Part shown: positions 16,944 to 25,663 of the stretch, piece by piece
Layout: every line of letters starts with the position of its first letter
Position numbering within the stretch: position 1 is the stretch's first letter
The notes under the pieces: model-generated
What the model saw: only the letters and a program-made list of their open reading frames with translations
The model's database searches: none
What the model was told of the DNA's origin: nothing
Made by a program: the position numbers and the translations under genes
From: Acuticoccus kalidii
GTDB lineage: Bacteria > Pseudomonadota > Alphaproteobacteria > Rhizobiales > Amorphaceae
Assembly (NCBI RefSeq): GCF_021556395.1
Contig: NZ_JAKGCS010000008.1
Span: 65,654-129,653, forward strand
Reading direction: 5' to 3'
DNA: 64,000 bases

Positions 16944-17687
16944 TCAGCCGTGCTGAATGCGCATGTTGAGTGAGAAGCGGTCGCCCGCATAGCGGTGGTA
17001 GGTCACCATGAGCCGGCGGGCGCTGCGGTTATAATAGCTCCGCTTGATCCTGAGCCCGACGCTGCCTCGCGGCACGCCGAGCGCGCGGCAGGTGTCGAGG
17101 TCGAACTTCAGCGCGCCGACATCCTGCTCGATCACTTCGATACGCTCTCCGAACATCCGCTCGATCTCGAGATAGAGCGGACCGACGAGCCGGTCGCCGA
17201 CCGCCTCGCCGACCGCGGCAAGCGGCTCGACGACATAGGTGTCGTTGAGGGCGGGTGGCACCGTGTCGTCGGCGCCGGCCGGAACGCGCTTGTAGCTGAT
17301 ATGGAGAAAGCGCTCGCCGGGATCGCATGGCAGGTCGCGGCTCAGGGCGACATCCGCCTCGACGATCCGCTTGTCGATCCCCACGAGATGCGTGACCTGG
17401 CCGTGGCTTTCGATGTCGGAGACGGAGCCCACGGTCAGCTTGAGCTGCCGGTTCGCCTCCTTCGCGCGAACGACGGTGCCGTGCCCCTGTCGCCGGGTGA
17501 CGAGGCCGAGCGATTGGAGATAACGCAGCGATTCACGCAGCGTGAAGCGGCTGACGCCGAGCTGGGTGGCGAGTTCGCTCTCCGGCGGAAGGCGACTACC
17601 GACCGGATAGGTGCCGCTGCCGATATCCTGGATGAGTTGGTTGGCCACACTTTGATGCAGCCGCAGTTCCTTGTCCGATACCTGCAT
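16944..17687 (-). CDS. GntR-family regulator with UTRA domain (HutC/PhnF type)
   Basis: 247 residues from the ATG at 17687, preceded by ACGGAG. The N-terminal winged helix reads HQSVANQLIQDIGSGTYPVG, PPESELATQLGVSR, TLRESLRYLQSLGLVTRRQG. The rest is a UTRA ligand-binding domain, with RFLHISYKRVP and GLRIKRSYYN. Members usually sense small effectors such as urocanate, sugars or phosphonates. It converges on the PhzF-like gene and is preceded by the end of the iron-type ABC operon, so no clear target is adjacent; autoregulation is plausible given palindromes upstream. Confidence 0.9.
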   Translation of the reverse strand: MQVSDKELRLHQSVANQLIQDIGSGTYPVGSRLPPESELATQLGVSRFTLRESLRYLQSLGLVTRRQGHGTVVRAKEANRQLKLTVGSVSDIESHGQVTHLVGIDKRIVEADVALSRDLPCDPGERFLHISYKRVPAGADDTVPPALNDTYVVEPLAAVGEAVGDRLVGPLYLEIERMFGERIEVIEQDVGALKFDLDTCRALGVPRGSVGLRIKRSYYNRSARRLMVTYHRYAGDRFSLNMRIQHG

Positions 17688-17718
17688 CGAGAACTCCGTA
17701 GCGGAATTTAGAATTGGA

Positions 17719-17728
17719 CGAAGCTTCG
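17719..17728. promoter_or_regulatory. Palindrome upstream of the UTRA regulator
   Basis: CGAAGCTTCG is a perfect 10-bp palindrome 32 bases upstream of the regulator start, flanked on both sides by GAATTGG (17711-17717 and 17728-17734). A candidate autoregulatory operator; inference from symmetry only. Confidence 0.35.
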
Positions 17729-17861
17729 AATTGGTGCAAGCGAAGCCTCGGCCGTTCCACGCCGCCGGGATCGGCTCCCGTGATAGCGCCGCCTCGCGCG
17801 TCGCGCGATCAAATGGCGTGGTCCGGACCCGGTTTCGACGCATCGATCACGGCCCGCGTTC

Positions 17862-17886
17862 CTCTCGATGGTGAGGATGTCGAGAG
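17862..17886 (-). terminator. Candidate terminator of the iron-type ABC operon
   Basis: CTCTCGA (17862-17868) pairs with TCGAGAG (17880-17886), loop 11, eight bases beyond the stop of the last operon gene. No T tract. Confidence 0.4.
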
Positions 17887-17894
17887 TGAGGCCG

Positions 17895-19172
17895 TCAGAT
17901 GACGGTCTGCCCCATCATCAACGCCCGCAAGCCGAGGCAGATGTCGCGGACGAGCCGGTCCTTCGCCGGGCCATGGTCGGGATAGCGGATCAGATTGTCG
18001 CCATTGTGCATGAGGACGAACCCGCCGGTGCACGTCTCGGTCGGATATCGCCACAGCCAATCGGCGGGCTTCGGATCGTCCGCCGGGCCGACGTCGGTGA
18101 GCTGGATCGCGCCGCCGGGCATCGCGCTCCACCCGCGCGCATACTGGCCGACGACGCCTTGCCAAGCGTCGAAATCCTCCGGCATCCCGGCGAAGAACCC
18201 GGCGCGGTCGTCACGCACGCGCACCTTGAGGTTGGCGAACGGCCGCGCCGGGACGGCCTGGAACCGGGAGAGGAAGGGCAGGAACGGCGTGTGCGGCTCG
18301 CCGCAGATGATCATCGAACCGCCGCGGGCGAGATAGGCGAGGATGAGGTCGCGCTTCGCGGCGAGGGCGTACTCGTCATAATTGGAGGGCAGATAAAGGA
18401 TGTCGGTCGCCTCGAGGACCGCCGCGTCGATGTCGAGATGCGGATGGGTGCGGATGGTGAAGCCCGCCTCCGCGAGACTCTCGGTGGTCGTCACCGGATC
18501 CCAATTGTCGAGCGTGTGAACGCATTGGAGATAGGTGACGCGGTTCGCGGCTGGGCGCGCGATCCCGAGCTCGCGATTGAGCCACGGATAAAAGCCCTGG
18601 AGGAAGCGCGTCGCCGACGGCATGAAGCGCTGCCCATTGTGGAGGTGCGGGTCGAGCGTTGCGACCATGAGCCTGCCGCCGCCGGGTATCGCGATATCGA
18701 GGAAAAGCGATCCCGTGCCGTCGCAAAGGGACAGGATCGGTACCGCTCCGGGAGGCGGAACATAGGCCCCGCCCCAGTGCCAGGTCATCGCGGGCAGCGG
18801 AATGTCCTCGCAGATCGGATGACGCGGCTCGTTCTGATGGATCTCGACGCTTCCGCCTTTCGTCCACCACAGCCAGTCCCGGATGAGGCTCGGCCGCCAC
18901 TCGAGATCGACGACATCGATCCAATCGGCCTCGCCCTGGAAAAAGACGATGAGGAAGCCGCCGCCGCGGGCATAGTCGTTGAGCTGGCGGGCGTGCTCGG
19001 CGATGCGCACGCTGTCCATCGCGTCGGGCACGATGACGGCGGCATACTGCCGGAGGTCGCACCGCGGCAGGTCGCCGAGATAGATCAGGTCGTCGATGGA
19101 ATGCGAGAAATCCTCGAAGCTGCGAAGCTGGGCGTTGTTGCCGCCATGAAGGAAGGCGATGCGCGGGCTCAT
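17895..19172 (-). CDS. Unrecognised two-domain protein, tandem glutamine-amidotransferase/ThuA-like folds
   Basis: 425 residues. The ATG at 19172 overlaps the ATPase stop (ATGA). No signal peptide or membrane helix, so cytosolic. It looks internally duplicated. Residues 1-205 contain QYAAVIVPDAMD, LNDYARGGGFLIVFFQGE and HPICEDIPLPAMTWHWGG; residues 206-425 contain ATDILYLPSNYDE, ILAYLARGGSMIICGEPH and AGFFAGMPEDFDAWQG. These parallel blocks resemble class I amidotransferase or ThuA-like Rossmann domains, but I see no standard nucleophile-elbow cysteine. I do not know its function. Being last in an iron-type ABC operon suggests a role in handling the imported compound. Confidence 0.75.
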   Translation of the reverse strand: MSPRIAFLHGGNNAQLRSFEDFSHSIDDLIYLGDLPRCDLRQYAAVIVPDAMDSVRIAEHARQLNDYARGGGFLIVFFQGEADWIDVVDLEWRPSLIRDWLWWTKGGSVEIHQNEPRHPICEDIPLPAMTWHWGGAYVPPPGAVPILSLCDGTGSLFLDIAIPGGGRLMVATLDPHLHNGQRFMPSATRFLQGFYPWLNRELGIARPAANRVTYLQCVHTLDNWDPVTTTESLAEAGFTIRTHPHLDIDAAVLEATDILYLPSNYDEYALAAKRDLILAYLARGGSMIICGEPHTPFLPFLSRFQAVPARPFANLKVRVRDDRAGFFAGMPEDFDAWQGVVGQYARGWSAMPGGAIQLTDVGPADDPKPADWLWRYPTETCTGGFVLMHNGDNLIRYPDHGPAKDRLVRDICLGLRALMMGQTVI

Positions 19173-19939
19173 CGCGCCGCCTCCGTGCCATCGCCATAAA
19201 GGGGCGCGTAGGTGAAGCGGTCGCTTCCAACGAAATCGGCGCGCCCGATCGGGACATCGTAGAGGCTGCTGAGATTGCCCGCGTTGAGGACGTCTTCCCG
19301 CGCGCCCCCGAGCGCGGGCCCGGCGGGGTACATCAACAGCACCTCGCTCGCGATCTCCACGGCGTGCTGCGGGGCGTGGGTGGTGAAGACGACCGTCAGG
19401 CCGTGCTCGCGGCTGAGGCGGGCCAGAAGGTCGATCACGATGCGCTGGTTCTTGTAGTCCAGCGCGGCGCACGGCTCGTCGAGGATGAGGACATCGCATT
19501 CCGAGGCGAGCGCTTGCGCGATCACGACGAGCTGACGTTGACCGCCGCTGAGGGTGTTGAAGGTCCGCTCCTCGAGATCGTCGATGCCCATCAGGCGGAA
19601 ATAGCGGCGCACGATGGCGTAGTCGCGCTGGCGCGGCGCGCCGAACAGGCCGACATGGCGCGCCCGGCCCATCAAGGCGATGTCCATCGCGGAATAGGAA
19701 AAGGCGACGTCGTAGAGCTGCGGCACGTAGCCGGTCCGCCCGTCGACGCGGAGGCGGCCGATCTCCGGTTTCAGAACACCGGTCAGCGTCATCAGCAATG
19801 TCGTCTTCCCGACGCCGTTGGCGCCCAGCACGGCAAGGATCCCACCCCGCGGCACGGCGATGGTGCAGCGCTCGATGATCAACCGCCCGCCGCGACGGAC
19901 GCCGAGATCCTCGACCTCAATCACCGCGCCACCCGCCAT
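19169..19939 (-). CDS. Iron/siderophore-type ABC transporter ATP-binding protein
   Basis: 256 residues, overlapping both neighbours by a few bases. Walker A is GANGVGKTT (about residue 40), the Q-loop is in GYVPQL, the signature is LSGGQRQ, Walker B is DVLILDEP, and the H-loop is in VVFTTHAPQHAVE. The arrangement with FecCD-type permease and FecB-type binding protein places it in the iron-siderophore/cobalamin/heme importer class (FepC/BtuD-like). Confidence 0.95.
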   Translation of the reverse strand: MAGGAVIEVEDLGVRRGGRLIIERCTIAVPRGGILAVLGANGVGKTTLLMTLTGVLKPEIGRLRVDGRTGYVPQLYDVAFSYSAMDIALMGRARHVGLFGAPRQRDYAIVRRYFRLMGIDDLEERTFNTLSGGQRQLVVIAQALASECDVLILDEPCAALDYKNQRIVIDLLARLSREHGLTVVFTTHAPQHAVEIASEVLLMYPAGPALGGAREDVLNAGNLSSLYDVPIGRADFVGSDRFTYAPLYGDGTEAAR

Positions 19940-20999
19940 GCGAATGCAGCCGCCGCAGGATCACGGCGAACACCGGCACCCCGATCAGCGCGGTGATGAT
20001 GCCGAGCGGAATTTCCGCCGTCGTCGCGGTGCGGGCGACATTGTCGACGAGGAGGAGATAAATCGCACCGATGAGACCCGCGACGGGCAGAACGCGGCCG
20101 TGATCGGCGCCGACGAACGCGCGGGCGACATGGGGCATCACGAGCCCCACCCAGCCGATGATGCCGCTCGTCGCGACGACACCGGCCGAGATGAAGGCGC
20201 TCGCCAAGAGGATCGTCCATCGGACCGTTGCGATCGGCGTCCCGAGCGCCTGGGCCCGTTCCTCGCCGAGGGACATGATGTTGATCTGGTAGCGCAGGAG
20301 ATAGACGACCGCCGCCGAGGGGACGATCGCGACGGCGAGGAGGGCGACGTCGCCATAGTCGTTGGAGGCGATGCTTCCCATCAGCCAATAGGTGATCGCC
20401 GGCAATTTCTGGAACGGGTCGGCGAGCAATTTGGCGATCGAGATGGCCGCCGCGAAGAAGGCGGAGACCACGACGCCCGCCAGCACCAGCATCAGAAGCG
20501 AGGTCCGCCCGCCGACGGTGGCGAGATATTTGACCACCACGACGCTCGCGATGCCGAAACCGAAGGCGATCGCGAGGAGGCCGTAGCCGGAGATGCCGAG
20601 CAAAATCGCGAGCGTGCCGCCGAAGCCCGCCCCCGCGGTGACGCCGATGATCCCCGGATCGACCAGCGGATTGCGAAAGAGCCCCTGGAGCGCCGCCCCC
20701 GATATCGCGAGTCCGAAGCCAATGAGCACCGCGGCCAGGATGCGCGGGAGGCGCACCTGTTCGACGACCGTCGCGGCAATGGCGCTCGCCTGCGATTGGG
20801 CGCCTGGGACGACATGGCTCCAAAGGATCGAGAGCACCTCGCGCACCCCGACCTCGTAACGGCCGACCGTCACCGAATAGAGCATCGTCGCAAGGAGGAG
20901 GGCGAGGAGCAGCGGCGGCAGCAGAGCCGCACCGCCGAGGCGCTTGCGCGCCGCGGCGGCCGGCAGCGCGGCCTTATCGGAATGTGGCGCCATAACCAT
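19917..20999 (-). CDS. Iron/siderophore-type ABC transporter permease (FecCD family)
   Basis: 360 residues with about ten membrane helices, standard for FecCD/BtuC permeases. Diagnostic blocks are RLPRILAAVLIGFGLAISGA, LQGLFRNPLVDPGIIGVTAG, LGEERAQALGT (coupling helix to the ATPase) and GIIGWVGLVMPHVARAFVGA. It overlaps the binding-protein gene by 26 bases and the ATPase gene by 23, consistent with one coupled operon. A second in-frame ATG at 20993 is equally possible as start. Confidence 0.95.
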   Translation of the reverse strand: MVMAPHSDKAALPAAAARKRLGGAALLPPLLLALLLATMLYSVTVGRYEVGVREVLSILWSHVVPGAQSQASAIAATVVEQVRLPRILAAVLIGFGLAISGAALQGLFRNPLVDPGIIGVTAGAGFGGTLAILLGISGYGLLAIAFGFGIASVVVVKYLATVGGRTSLLMLVLAGVVVSAFFAAAISIAKLLADPFQKLPAITYWLMGSIASNDYGDVALLAVAIVPSAAVVYLLRYQINIMSLGEERAQALGTPIATVRWTILLASAFISAGVVATSGIIGWVGLVMPHVARAFVGADHGRVLPVAGLIGAIYLLLVDNVARTATTAEIPLGIITALIGVPVFAVILRRLHSHGGWRGD

Positions 21000-22029
21000 G
21001 GGAGTCGGCGTTCTGGTCCATATAAAGGACGTCGTTCATCTGCCCGTCCGTGAGGTCGATGCCGTAGATCGCGGCATAGGCGTCGTGAACCGTCCGGCGC
21101 AGATCGGGCACCCGGTCCGGGCCGTGCGCGACCGCCGCCAGCCATGGCGAGGACAGGAAGATCTCGGGCGCGTCCGGCGAGCCGGCGAAGGCGGGGATCT
21201 TGTAGACGCGCCTGTTCTTCGCCGCGTCGAGACCGGACAGGAGGGGATGCTCGTAGAACTGGGCCGGCGTGAGATCACGCGCATATGGCGGGATCAGGAT
21301 CATGTCCGGGTTCCAGGCGAAGAGCTGCTCGAGATCGATGGTCTTCCACCATTGCCCGGTCTCGTCGGCGGCCGGATTGCTGACGCCGCTCAGGGACAGG
21401 TCCTGTGACCCGTTGGCGATGATGCGGATCTGGTCGCCGAGCTGGTCGACGGTGAGGGCCGAGACCTTGGCGCTATCCGGCATCGCCGCGAACGCCTCCG
21501 CCATCGCGGCCGACGAGGCGTCCTGAAGGTCGAGAATGGCCTTCGCACGGTCCTCCTTGCCGGTGAGGAGGCCGGTCAGCGTCACATAATCCCGGCGCTG
21601 CTCGGCGGTGCAGCAATCCCAGATGACGACATTGAGCCCGACGCGTTCCAGCGGCTCGGCGCCTTCGCTCGCCCACTGGATCACGGCGTCCGGCTCGAGC
21701 TCGAGGATCGCCTCGACGTTCGGCACGAAGCCCTCGATCGCGGCCGTCGCGGGGAGGTCACCGAGTTCGGGCAAAAGCGCGTCATAGAGGCCGGCGACGT
21801 AATCGCGCTTGAAGAAGCTCTGGTTGACGGCGGCGATCCGGTCGGCGGAGCCATCGACCGCCCGATAGAGGATCGGCCCCGACCGCACGATGGTGACGAC
21901 CGACTTCGCCGGTTCGTCGAGCACGATCGTCTTGCCGCGATGGTCCTTGAATTCGATCTGAGCCTGGGCGCTTCCGGAGGCGAGAACGAGGCCGGCCGCG
22001 ACGATCGCAACGCAGGGTGTTGGCTTCAC
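20974..22029 (-). CDS. Iron/siderophore-type ABC substrate-binding protein (FecB/BtuF family)
   Basis: 351 residues, signal peptide ending near residue 23 (SAQAQ). The mature protein has the class III binding-protein layout: FKDHRGKTIVLDEPAKSVV at the start of lobe 1, VPNVEAILELEPDAVIQW at the end of lobe 1, and ADETGQWWKTIDLEQLFAWN and PDMILIPPYARD in lobe 2. A CC pair occurs in VVIWDCCTAEQRRDY. The ligand may be a ferric siderophore, heme or another metal complex; no receptor or siderophore gene is in the window to decide. First gene of the operon. Confidence 0.92.
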   Translation of the reverse strand: MKPTPCVAIVAAGLVLASGSAQAQIEFKDHRGKTIVLDEPAKSVVTIVRSGPILYRAVDGSADRIAAVNQSFFKRDYVAGLYDALLPELGDLPATAAIEGFVPNVEAILELEPDAVIQWASEGAEPLERVGLNVVIWDCCTAEQRRDYVTLTGLLTGKEDRAKAILDLQDASSAAMAEAFAAMPDSAKVSALTVDQLGDQIRIIANGSQDLSLSGVSNPAADETGQWWKTIDLEQLFAWNPDMILIPPYARDLTPAQFYEHPLLSGLDAAKNRRVYKIPAFAGSPDAPEIFLSSPWLAAVAHGPDRVPDLRRTVHDAYAAIYGIDLTDGQMNDVLYMDQNADSHGYGATFR

Positions 22030-22070
22030 GCTGAGGGGTCCTGTGATGGGATGGTGGAATTGAAATAAAT

Positions 22071-22102
22071 ATACTTCTAAAGTGCCGAATTTTTAGAAGT
22101 AT
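22071..22102. promoter_or_regulatory. AT-rich inverted repeat upstream of the iron-type binding protein gene
   Basis: ATACTTCTAAA (22071-22081) and TTTAGAAGTAT (22092-22102) form a perfect 11-bp inverted repeat with a 10-bp spacer, 42 bases before the start codon. The half-sites TTCTAAA and TTTAGAA equal the halves of the iron-control element known for rhizobial Irr, though in the opposite order. Iron-responsive control is therefore plausible; an RNA hairpin in the leader is the alternative. Confidence 0.5.
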
Positions 22103-22477
22103 TCGATAGTTGTTCCGCGATTTCGTGATCGGATACACAATATTGTCGCGTCCGGCAATCGGAGTCATCCGGCGGACATCATGGGCGCCGAGGGTCGGCC
22201 GAGACGGCTGCTTTAATCCGTCCGCGCCGTCGCGTCCGTTGAGAGCGCTCGAAGGGGGACGCGACGGACATGGCCGGGACGCGGCGCGCTGCGGCCTGTC
22301 CCGATCGCGGTGTACGGGGACGGGATCGGCGCCCCTATCGGCGCGCGCACGGGAGGAGGGCGTGCGCCGCGTGGTGCCGCGAATGCTTGATCTATACCGG
22401 AATTATACTGTTCGCGGAGGAGCGGCTGCGATCTCCGGACCGCGTGTTTTCGCCGGCCGCGAGGCGGCGCGGTGCGG

Positions 22478-22509
22478 GGCCGGGGCGACCCGTCGCGGGT
22501 GCCCCGGCC
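22478..22509 (-). terminator. Terminator of the RND efflux operon
   Basis: GGCCGGGGC (22478-22486) pairs with GCCCCGGCC (22501-22509), extended inward by ACCCG/CGGGT, giving about 14 bp with one bulge, 11 bases beyond the pump stop codon. Confidence 0.75.
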
Positions 22510-22519
22510 ACGTCTCGCC

Positions 22520-25500
22520 TCAGGCCTTGGGCGTCTCGCCGGCGGACGCGGCGGCGGGCGCCGACCGCCGGCGCACGCGCTGCGTGATGTCGAGCACGGC
22601 GACATAGAAGACCGGCACCAGGAAGAGGCCGATCACGACCGAGGCCGTCATGCCGCCGAGAATGCCGATGCCGATCGATTGCTGGGCGTTCGCGCCCGCG
22701 CCGGTCGCGATGGCGAGCGGGAGAACGCCGAGCATGAACGAAATGGCCGTCATCAGAATCGGACGGAAGCGAAGCCGCGCGGCTTCGACAGCCGCCTCCT
22801 GCAACGACTTTCCGCCCTCCCGCAGCTCCTGCGCGAACTCGACGATCAGGATGGCGTTCCGCGCCGCGAGGCCGATGATCGTCAGGAGGCCGACCTTGAA
22901 GTAGACGTCGTTCGACTGGTCGAAGAGGATCGCCGCGGCAAGGGTGCCGAGAAGCCCGATCGGCACCGTCATCATCACCGCGAGCGGCACCGTCCAGCTC
23001 TCATAGAGCGCGGCGAGGGCGAGGAAGACGACGAGGGCGGACAGGGCGAACAGGAGAGGGGCCTGGTTGCCCGAAAGGCGTTCCTGATAGGAAATGCCGG
23101 TCCACGCCGTGACGAACCCGCCATCGAGATCGGCGACCATTTCCTCCATCGCGTCCATCGCCGCCCCGGAGGAAAGGCCCTGCGCCGCCGCGCCGCTCAG
23201 CGCCAGCGCGCGCGTTCCGCCATAATGCGCGAGGGATTGCGGTTCCTGCTCCCACACGCGGGACGAGAACGCCTCGAACGACACCATCTCATCGGACTGG
23301 TTGCGCGCGTACCAGCGCGCGACGTCCTCCGGCTGCGCGCGGGCGTCGGCCGCGCCCTGCACGATCACCGGACGCAGCTCGGTCCCGAGGGTGAAGTCGT
23401 TGACGTCGCGCCCGGAGAAGATGATCGACAGCATCGCGTTGATCTCGGGGATCGAGAGCCCGAAGGCCGCCGCCTTCTGCTGGTCGATGTCGAGGCGCAG
23501 CACCGATTCCGTCGGCGAGTCGTTGCCGCGCAGATTGATGACCCGGCCGTCTTCCTGCGCACGGGCGACGAGGGTGTCGGCCGCCGCGGCGAGGGCCTCC
23601 TGTCCTTGTCCGGCCTGGTCGACGAGATACATCGTGAAGCCTTCGGAGGTTCCGAGCCCGGAGATCGCCGGCGGCAGCAGGACAAAGACCTGCCCGCCGC
23701 GATTGTTCAGGAAGAAGTGCGTGTTGGCGCGGGTCACCAGCGAGGCGGCGTCGAGCCCGTCGCGGTCGGCATAGTCCTTGAGCCGCACGAAGAGCATCGC
23801 CTGGTTCTGGCCCGAGCCGGTGAAGCTGAAGCCGAGCGCCCCGAACACGGAATCGACCGTCGCGCTCTCCTCTTCGAGAAGATAGGCCTCGACCTGCTCG
23901 ACGAGGGCCAGCGTCTGGTCGGTCGTCGACCCCTCCGGCGTCTCCACCATGACGAGGAGAACGCCCTGATCTTCCTGCGGCAGGAACGATCCCGGCACCC
24001 GGTCATAGAGCATGAACGCGGCGGCGGAGATCGCGACGAGGACCAGAAGGAGCCGCAAAGGCCGCCGGACGAGGCGGGAGACGGCGCCGCCATAGCCTTT
24101 GGTCGCGCCGTCGAGGCTTCGATTGAACCACCGCACCGGGGCGATGCCGCCGCCCGGCTTGCGCGCCTTCAAGATGGTGGCGCACATCGCCGGCGTCAGG
24201 ATCATCGCAAAGCCGAGTGAGATGACCATGGCGGTGATGATCGTGATGGAAAATTGCCGGTAGATGACGCCGGTCGAGCCGCCCATGAAGGCCATCGGCG
24301 CGAACACAGCGCACAACACGAGCACGATCCCGACGAGCGCCGACCCGATCTCGGACATCGATTTCTCGGTCGCCTCCTTGGCGCCGAGCCCCTCTTCCTC
24401 CATCACGCGCTCGGCGTTTTCGACGACCACGATCGCATCGTCGACGAGCAGTCCGATCGACAGGACGAGGGCGAACATGGTGAGCGTGTTGATCGTGAGG
24501 CCGAAGATCGCCAGCACCCCGATCGTGCCGAGAAGGACGACGGGGATCGCGACCGTCGGAATGATCGTCGCCCGCCAGCTCTGCAGGAAGATGAAGATCA
24601 CCAGGAAGACGAGAAGCACCGCCTCGGCGAGCGTCTTGTAGACCTGTTCGATCGAGGCGGCGACGAACGGCGCCGTATCGTACGGATAGACGATCTCGAC
24701 CCCCGCCGGCAGGGACGATGCGAGCCCGTTCAGCCTGTCGCGGACCGCGGCGGATGTGTCGACGGCGTTCGCGCCGCTCGCGAGGTTGACGGCGAAGCCC
24801 GCCGCCGGCTGCCCGTTATAGCGCGAGTTCGAGCCATAGCTTTCCTGCCCGATCTCGATGTCGGCGACATCGCCGAGAAAGACGGTCGAGCCATCCTCGT
24901 CGACCCGCAGAAGGATCTGCTCGAACCCTTCGACCGTCGAGAGCTGCGATTGCGCCGACAGCGGCACCGTCAGGCGTTGCCCTTGCGGATAGGGCTGAGC
25001 GCCGAGGCTGCCGACGGTGACGTTGGTGTTCTGCTCGGAAACCGCCGACGTGACGTCCGTCGGCGTCACGCCGTATTGGACCATCCGCATCGGATCGAGC
25101 CAGATTCGCATCGCGTAGCCGGAGCCGAACACGTTGATCGAGCCGACGCCCGGCGTGCGCTGCACCGGATCCTCGATGATCTGAGCGACGAGGTCGCCGA
25201 GCTGTAGCGAGGAGAACGCGCCGTCGGAGGAGGTGAGGGCGCCGACGAGGAGGATCGAGCTCGTCGAGCGGGACACCGATACGCCGGTGCGTTGCACGAG
25301 GTCCGGGAGCTGCGGGGTGACGAGTTGCAGACGGTTCTGCACCTGCACCTGGGCGATATCGGCGTCGATGCTGTCGTCGAAGACGAGCGAGATGCTGGCC
25401 GAGCCCGGCGTCGAGTCCGAGGTGATGTAGAGGAGCCCGTCGAGGCCGGTCATGCCGTCCTCGACGATCGTCGTGACGGAGCTTTCGACGACCGCCGCCG

Positions 25501-25657
25501 AGGCGCCGGTATAGGTCGCGCCGATGCGCACGGTGGTCGGCGCGATCTGCGGATATTGCTCGATCGGCAACGTGTTCAGCCCGATGATGCCGCCGATCAT
25601 CGTGATGATCGCGATGACCCAGGCGAACACCGGGCGATGGATGAAAAAATGCGCCAT
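22520..25657 (-). CDS. RND multidrug efflux transporter (AcrB/MexB, HAE-1 type)
   Basis: 1045 residues, the usual length, with 12 membrane helices and two large periplasmic loops. The start MAHFFIHRPVFAWVIAIITM is typical. The proton-relay Asp pair is present in LLVDDAIVVVENAERVMEEE. In helix 10 the usual GLxAKNAILIVEF reads GLAARNAILIVEF, so the Lys equivalent to AcrB Lys940 is Arg. The conserved RFRPILMT segment follows. It exports drugs or other amphiphiles through an outer-membrane channel not encoded here. The adaptor gene lies six bases upstream; a TetR gene is divergent. Confidence 0.96.
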   Translation of the reverse strand: MAHFFIHRPVFAWVIAIITMIGGIIGLNTLPIEQYPQIAPTTVRIGATYTGASAAVVESSVTTIVEDGMTGLDGLLYITSDSTPGSASISLVFDDSIDADIAQVQVQNRLQLVTPQLPDLVQRTGVSVSRSTSSILLVGALTSSDGAFSSLQLGDLVAQIIEDPVQRTPGVGSINVFGSGYAMRIWLDPMRMVQYGVTPTDVTSAVSEQNTNVTVGSLGAQPYPQGQRLTVPLSAQSQLSTVEGFEQILLRVDEDGSTVFLGDVADIEIGQESYGSNSRYNGQPAAGFAVNLASGANAVDTSAAVRDRLNGLASSLPAGVEIVYPYDTAPFVAASIEQVYKTLAEAVLLVFLVIFIFLQSWRATIIPTVAIPVVLLGTIGVLAIFGLTINTLTMFALVLSIGLLVDDAIVVVENAERVMEEEGLGAKEATEKSMSEIGSALVGIVLVLCAVFAPMAFMGGSTGVIYRQFSITIITAMVISLGFAMILTPAMCATILKARKPGGGIAPVRWFNRSLDGATKGYGGAVSRLVRRPLRLLLVLVAISAAAFMLYDRVPGSFLPQEDQGVLLVMVETPEGSTTDQTLALVEQVEAYLLEEESATVDSVFGALGFSFTGSGQNQAMLFVRLKDYADRDGLDAASLVTRANTHFFLNNRGGQVFVLLPPAISGLGTSEGFTMYLVDQAGQGQEALAAAADTLVARAQEDGRVINLRGNDSPTESVLRLDIDQQKAAAFGLSIPEINAMLSIIFSGRDVNDFTLGTELRPVIVQGAADARAQPEDVARWYARNQSDEMVSFEAFSSRVWEQEPQSLAHYGGTRALALSGAAAQGLSSGAAMDAMEEMVADLDGGFVTAWTGISYQERLSGNQAPLLFALSALVVFLALAALYESWTVPLAVMMTVPIGLLGTLAAAILFDQSNDVYFKVGLLTIIGLAARNAILIVEFAQELREGGKSLQEAAVEAARLRFRPILMTAISFMLGVLPLAIATGAGANAQQSIGIGILGGMTASVVIGLFLVPVFYVAVLDITQRVRRRSAPAAASAGETPKA

Positions 25658-25663
25658 GCGACG

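Larger units (their letters stand above)
22030..22519. other. Intergenic region between the ABC operon and the RND pump
   Basis: About 490 bases without a supported gene. The left part (22030-22130) is strikingly AT-rich for this genome and holds the inverted repeat at 22071-22102. The middle is GC-rich with only shadow frames. The right end carries the pump terminator hairpin. Confidence 0.5.
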
